From Bacillota bacterium (GTDB taxonomy: Bacteria > Bacillota > Bacilli > Paenibacillales > NBRC-103111), in assembly GCA_023393235.1 (NCBI GenBank), contig JAEWMH010000048.1, positions 1 to 42,671 of the forward strand: 42,671 nt of DNA, read 5' to 3'. The notes under the pieces were generated by a model that worked only from the letters and a program-made list of their open reading frames with translations, searched no databases and was not told the origin of the DNA. Every line of letters starts with the position of its first letter. The stretch's first letter is position 1. Below are positions 39,674 to 42,671 of the stretch, piece by piece. The position numbers and the translations under genes are program-made.

Positions 39674-41287
39674 CTACAGGTTGGCGTCGCGGAACTCCGA
39701 TGGGGTTTGGCCGGTATATTTTTTGAACACCTCGCTGAAGTAACGGCGGTGCTCATATCCCAGCTCCCGGGCAATCTCCTGCACCTGATGGTCGGAGAGC
39801 AGCATGGCCTTGGCCTTTTCCATTTTCTCCTGGATGACAAAATGCTGGAAGGACATGCCCGACTCCTTCTTGAACAGATTGGAGAAGTAACCGGGGCTGA
39901 AATTAAACTGCCGGGCGCAATGCTCCAGGCTCAAATCCAGCTGCAGATGGGAGCGGATATAGGCCATCGCCTCCAGAATTATCCGCCGGGATTCCAGCCG
40001 CCGGCTGCCCTCCACCCGTTCGCAGCCCTCTCTGGTAAACTCCAGCAGGAGCTCCCGGAGGCGTTGGAAGGATACGGGGCCTGCGCTTTTGATAACGGCC
40101 AGCCGTGTTTCGAAGGTGGTGAGCTGATCCTGGGGGAATAGCTCCAGAAGCACCCGGTAGAGCTTGGAGGCCAGCTCGCAGCAGAGGGTCTCTACATATT
40201 CAGGTGCAAGAAGAACCCCCAGCTCCCCGGTCAGGCTGTCCAGCATCCCCTCCAGCAGCGGGATGCACTTGTCCTTGTTGCCGGAGCGCAGAGCGAAGAG
40301 AAGCTCCGGCTCCCGGGAGAAGAAGGCCTCCGGCACAGGCTCCCGCTCCAGGGTCAGCGCCCCGAAGCCAAGCGCCCCGTTGCCCCCTGTATAGAAATGA
40401 TAGGACAAGGCCTTCAGCGCCTGGTTATAGGAGCGGGGCAGCTCGTCCACCCCCGCCGCGTAGAGGCCGGTCCCGATGGAAATGGTGAATTTGGTATAGG
40501 TGGCGATGTTCACGCAGCAGGCCTCCGCCACAGCAAGGGCTTCGGCATCGTCCCGGCAGTTAATGACCACCACGTAGCGGTTCATGGATTCCCGGAAGAT
40601 GATGCCTTTGGTGAACCGGGCCACGGTCTCCTCCAGAATATTCTGCAGGGAGAAACGGACCAGCTCCATCTCCTGGACGGGCATGTCCCGGTACTTCTCC
40701 GACAAATGGTCAATTTCTGCAATCAGCACGGCGAAATCCCGCGGCACAAGCTCCAGCTGGAGGAACTCCCAACGGGCCGCCGCCCGGGGAATATCGGTGG
40801 AGTGATGCATCAATAAGTGAAAATACTCCTGCCGGAGGACTGGCAGGCTGTCCCGCATCTTCTGCTCCATCGCCTGCACATGGGCCTGCCCCTTCATTTC
40901 CTCCAGCCGGGCGTCCCGGGCCTTCAGTACAATGTCGGCAATCTCCTTGACGGAGAAGGGTTTCTTCACAAAGTCGAAGGCACCCAGCCGGATGGCTTGC
41001 TGGGCGTAGGCAAAATCCGTATAGGCGCTGAGGATGATGACCTTGCAGTGGGGCAAAGCCTCGAGAATCCGGCGGGTCATCTCCAACCCGTCCATACGGG
41101 GCATACGGATGTCGGACAGCACAATATCCGGCTTCTCCCGCAGCACCAGCTCCAGCCCTTCATCCCCGTCCAGAGCGCTGCCTGCCGTTTCGATGTCATG
41201 CTCCTCCCAGGGAATACGGGTCGTGATCATATCGGCCACACTTTTGATGTCGTCAATGACACACAGCTTCAGGCGTTTACCGCTCAT
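39674..41287 (-). CDS. AraC-type response regulator, YesN-like
   Basis: A 537-residue regulator. The receiver domain (about 3-125) has the acidic pair D12-D13, phospho-acceptor D59 in VLSDIRMPRMDG and lysine in FVKKPF. A long middle region (about 140-420) is typical of YesN proteins. Two AraC helix-turn-helix motifs fill about 435-537 (LSLEHCARQFNFSPGYFSNL; VQEIARELGYEHRRYFSEVF, then KKYTGQTPSEFR). It probably activates the downstream transporter operon when phosphorylated. Its start overlaps the kinase gene by 11 bases. Confidence 0.93.
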   Translation of the reverse strand: MSGKRLKLCVIDDIKSVADMITTRIPWEEHDIETAGSALDGDEGLELVLREKPDIVLSDIRMPRMDGLEMTRRILEALPHCKVIILSAYTDFAYAQQAIRLGAFDFVKKPFSVKEIADIVLKARDARLEEMKGQAHVQAMEQKMRDSLPVLRQEYFHLLMHHSTDIPRAAARWEFLQLELVPRDFAVLIAEIDHLSEKYRDMPVQEMELVRFSLQNILEETVARFTKGIIFRESMNRYVVVINCRDDAEALAVAEACCVNIATYTKFTISIGTGLYAAGVDELPRSYNQALKALSYHFYTGGNGALGFGALTLEREPVPEAFFSREPELLFALRSGNKDKCIPLLEGMLDSLTGELGVLLAPEYVETLCCELASKLYRVLLELFPQDQLTTFETRLAVIKSAGPVSFQRLRELLLEFTREGCERVEGSRRLESRRIILEAMAYIRSHLQLDLSLEHCARQFNFSPGYFSNLFKKESGMSFQHFVIQEKMEKAKAMLLSDHQVQEIARELGYEHRRYFSEVFKKYTGQTPSEFRDANL

Positions 41288-42671
41288 CCTTATGCTCCTC
41301 CTCTACTATAGGCAGCCAAATCTCAACCGAAGTTCCTTCCCCTGGTTGGCTCGTCATGGCCATGCCGGCTTCATTGCCGAAGTACAGCTGCAGGCGGTGG
41401 GTGATATTGGGCAGGGCGTAGCCGTGGCGGGAACGGGGACGGTTCTCCACAGTAGAAGAGTCTGTGGCGTGCGCAGACGGTACACCCTCGCCGTTGTCCT
41501 CTACCGTAAGCCCCAGGATGCCATCCCCGGACTTGACGGTTACCCGGATTTTCCCGCCGCTCCGCCGGTTGCGGAAGCCGTGGAGAATGCTGTTCTCCAC
41601 CAGAGGCTGCAGGATAATCTTCGGCACCAGGCATTGAAGCAGCCGCTCCTCCTCCACCTCCGTCTCATAGATAAACAGATTCTCGTAGCTGATCTGCTGG
41701 ATGGCCACATACTGCTCCGCATGGCGCAGCTCGTCCTGGAGCGGGATCAGTTCCTTGCCCGCGTTCAGGCTCAGCTGGAACATCTCCGACAAGGCCAGAA
41801 TCATGGCGCTGGCATCCTCATTTTCGCCAAGCACCGATTTGCAGTAGATAGTATTCAGCGTGTTATAGAAAAAATGGGGGTTCATCTGGGCGGTCAACGC
41901 CTTCATCTCGGACCTGCGCTTCTCGGTTTCGCCCTTCCTCACATCCTCAATCAGCCGGCTGATCTCATCCAGCATCCGGTTGAAGCGGGACCCCACCTGG
42001 GCCACCTCATCCTGAAATTTGCTTTCGAAGCGGACGGTCAGATCATTGTCCTCCACCCGGCGCATCAGCGTTTGCAGCTTGTACAGCGGCCGGAGAAGCA
42101 CAGTGGTCAGCTTGTTGGCGAAAAGCAGCGACAGCAGCACAAAACCCAGCATGGTGAGATATGCGGTTTGTTTGATCTGGCTGACCTCCCGGAGAAGCTG
42201 GTCCTTGGACTGCACCCCCACCACCATCCAGCCCCGGTCGTGGTTAATATCCAGCCGTTTGTAATTCAGCATGTAGGTTTCATTTTTGCCCTCATAGAAA
42301 AAAGAACCCTGGTCCTCTTCGCCCATCAGCTTCGGGAAATCCGGAGGTGTGTCTCCCCAAACCGGAGAGAAGTCCGAACGGACCACCTGCTCCCCTTGGG
42401 GATTGACCACATAATACTCCCGGCCGTCCTTGGACAGATTCTGGGTGGACAGCCGGAGGAGCTCTCTTTCCTTAATATTGACGATGACATAGGTGTCGAA
42501 GGGAGGAAATTGGGGGTCCTCGCCTACCCCCTCTACCACCAGGGACAGCACCCGCTGCCGGCTGGAGAAAAAGGTATCCTCATGGCCCTGGACCCATACG
42601 CCGCGGCGGGTGGTTTTGATCTCCCGGTACATATCCGTGTTGTAGAAGGAGGTGGCGGGTTTGCGTACAAA
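41277..42671 (-). CDS. Sensor histidine kinase, YesM-like (partial)
   Basis: The reading frame is open to the window edge, so the N-terminal membrane segment and part of the sensor are missing. What is visible: an extracellular Cache-like sensor part (VNPQGEQVVRSDFSPVWG), a membrane span (TAYLTMLGFVLLSLLFA), a HAMP linker (VEDNDLTVRFESKFQDEVAQ), the phospho-accepting histidine in MNPHFFYNTLNTIYCK, and the ATPase boxes LVENSILHGF and VEDNGEGVP. It senses an external sugar or binding-protein state and signals to the overlapping YesN-like regulator. ATG 42632 is internal, not the start. Confidence 0.92.
   Translation of the reverse strand, partial: FVRKPATSFYNTDMYREIKTTRRGVWVQGHEDTFFSSRQRVLSLVVEGVGEDPQFPPFDTYVIVNIKERELLRLSTQNLSKDGREYYVVNPQGEQVVRSDFSPVWGDTPPDFPKLMGEEDQGSFFYEGKNETYMLNYKRLDINHDRGWMVVGVQSKDQLLREVSQIKQTAYLTMLGFVLLSLLFANKLTTVLLRPLYKLQTLMRRVEDNDLTVRFESKFQDEVAQVGSRFNRMLDEISRLIEDVRKGETEKRRSEMKALTAQMNPHFFYNTLNTIYCKSVLGENEDASAMILALSEMFQLSLNAGKELIPLQDELRHAEQYVAIQQISYENLFIYETEVEEERLLQCLVPKIILQPLVENSILHGFRNRRSGGKIRVTVKSGDGILGLTVEDNGEGVPSAHATDSSTVENRPRSRHGYALPNITHRLQLYFGNEAGMAMTSQPGEGTSVEIWLPIVEEEHKDER

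Overview
The window looks like a chromosomal segment of a Gram-positive, endospore-forming, carbohydrate-degrading bacterium, most probably Paenibacillus or a close relative. The signs are a gerP spore-permeability operon with a YjcZ-type tiny membrane protein, tandem leucine T-boxes, an EcsAB transporter, a YesM/YesN two-component pair next to a sugar ABC importer, strong AAGGAGG ribosome binding sites, and fairly high G+C. No phage, IS, rRNA, tRNA or CRISPR was seen.

Layout. 1-760: intergenic repeats. 0.76-5.1 kb: DUF4309 lipoprotein, SgrR-like regulator, DUF4173 membrane protein, small ORF. 5.3-7.6 kb: large FAD oxidoreductase. 7.65-8.35 kb: dense hairpin repeats. 8.35-9.8 kb: quinone-oxidoreductase-like protein and Rrf2 regulator with look-alike operators. 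10-14.6 kb: methyltransferase, then a spore block (yjcZ-like, gerPE-PD-PC-PB-PA leftward; an Hsp20-like protein and three small proteins rightward). 14.7-16.4 kb: divergent SDR and LysR genes. 16.5-23.7 kb: GH36 alpha-galactosidase divergent from a LacI regulator plus GH38 alpha-mannosidase. 24-26.3 kb: leuA behind a CodY-like box and two successive T-boxes, both with a CUC specifier. 26.3-34.3 kb: a propeller-like protein behind a near-perfect Fur box, DegV, PiT phosphate transporter, thioredoxin-like lipoprotein, DUF4177 protein, ecsAB and an orphan gene. 34.4-35 kb: a second hairpin array. 35-42.7 kb: a leftward locus with YesM-type kinase (cut by the window edge), YesN-type regulator, sugar-binding lipoprotein, two permeases and a GH130 enzyme.

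How the genes work together. The GH130 locus is a self-contained sense, import and intracellular phosphorolysis or hydrolysis module, probably for a mannose-containing oligosaccharide. GH38 and GH36 nearby could trim alpha-mannosyl and alpha-galactosyl groups from related glycans. The spore block shares sigma-K-like -10 elements (CATAnnnTA) in front of yjcZ, gerPA and the hsp20-like gene.

Most unusual observation. Intergenic regions carry a repeat superfamily with a rigid four-unit design. Four copies (171-356, 438-622, 19104-19288, 30958-31142) are two forward and two inverted CTAACGG-type units, spaced exactly 50 bp apart on each side, 185-186 bp in total. Four others (two at 7.66-8.15 kb, two at 34.39-34.85 kb) are quartets of TAGCGGAAG/CTTCCGCTA hairpins spaced 51-53, 63-64 and 52-53 bp, close to 5, 6 and 5 helical turns. 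Stem arms change between copies but stay complementary, and the second hairpin of three quartets resembles an intrinsic terminator. A looser element of unrelated sequence lies at 23727-23925. I do not recognise this family.
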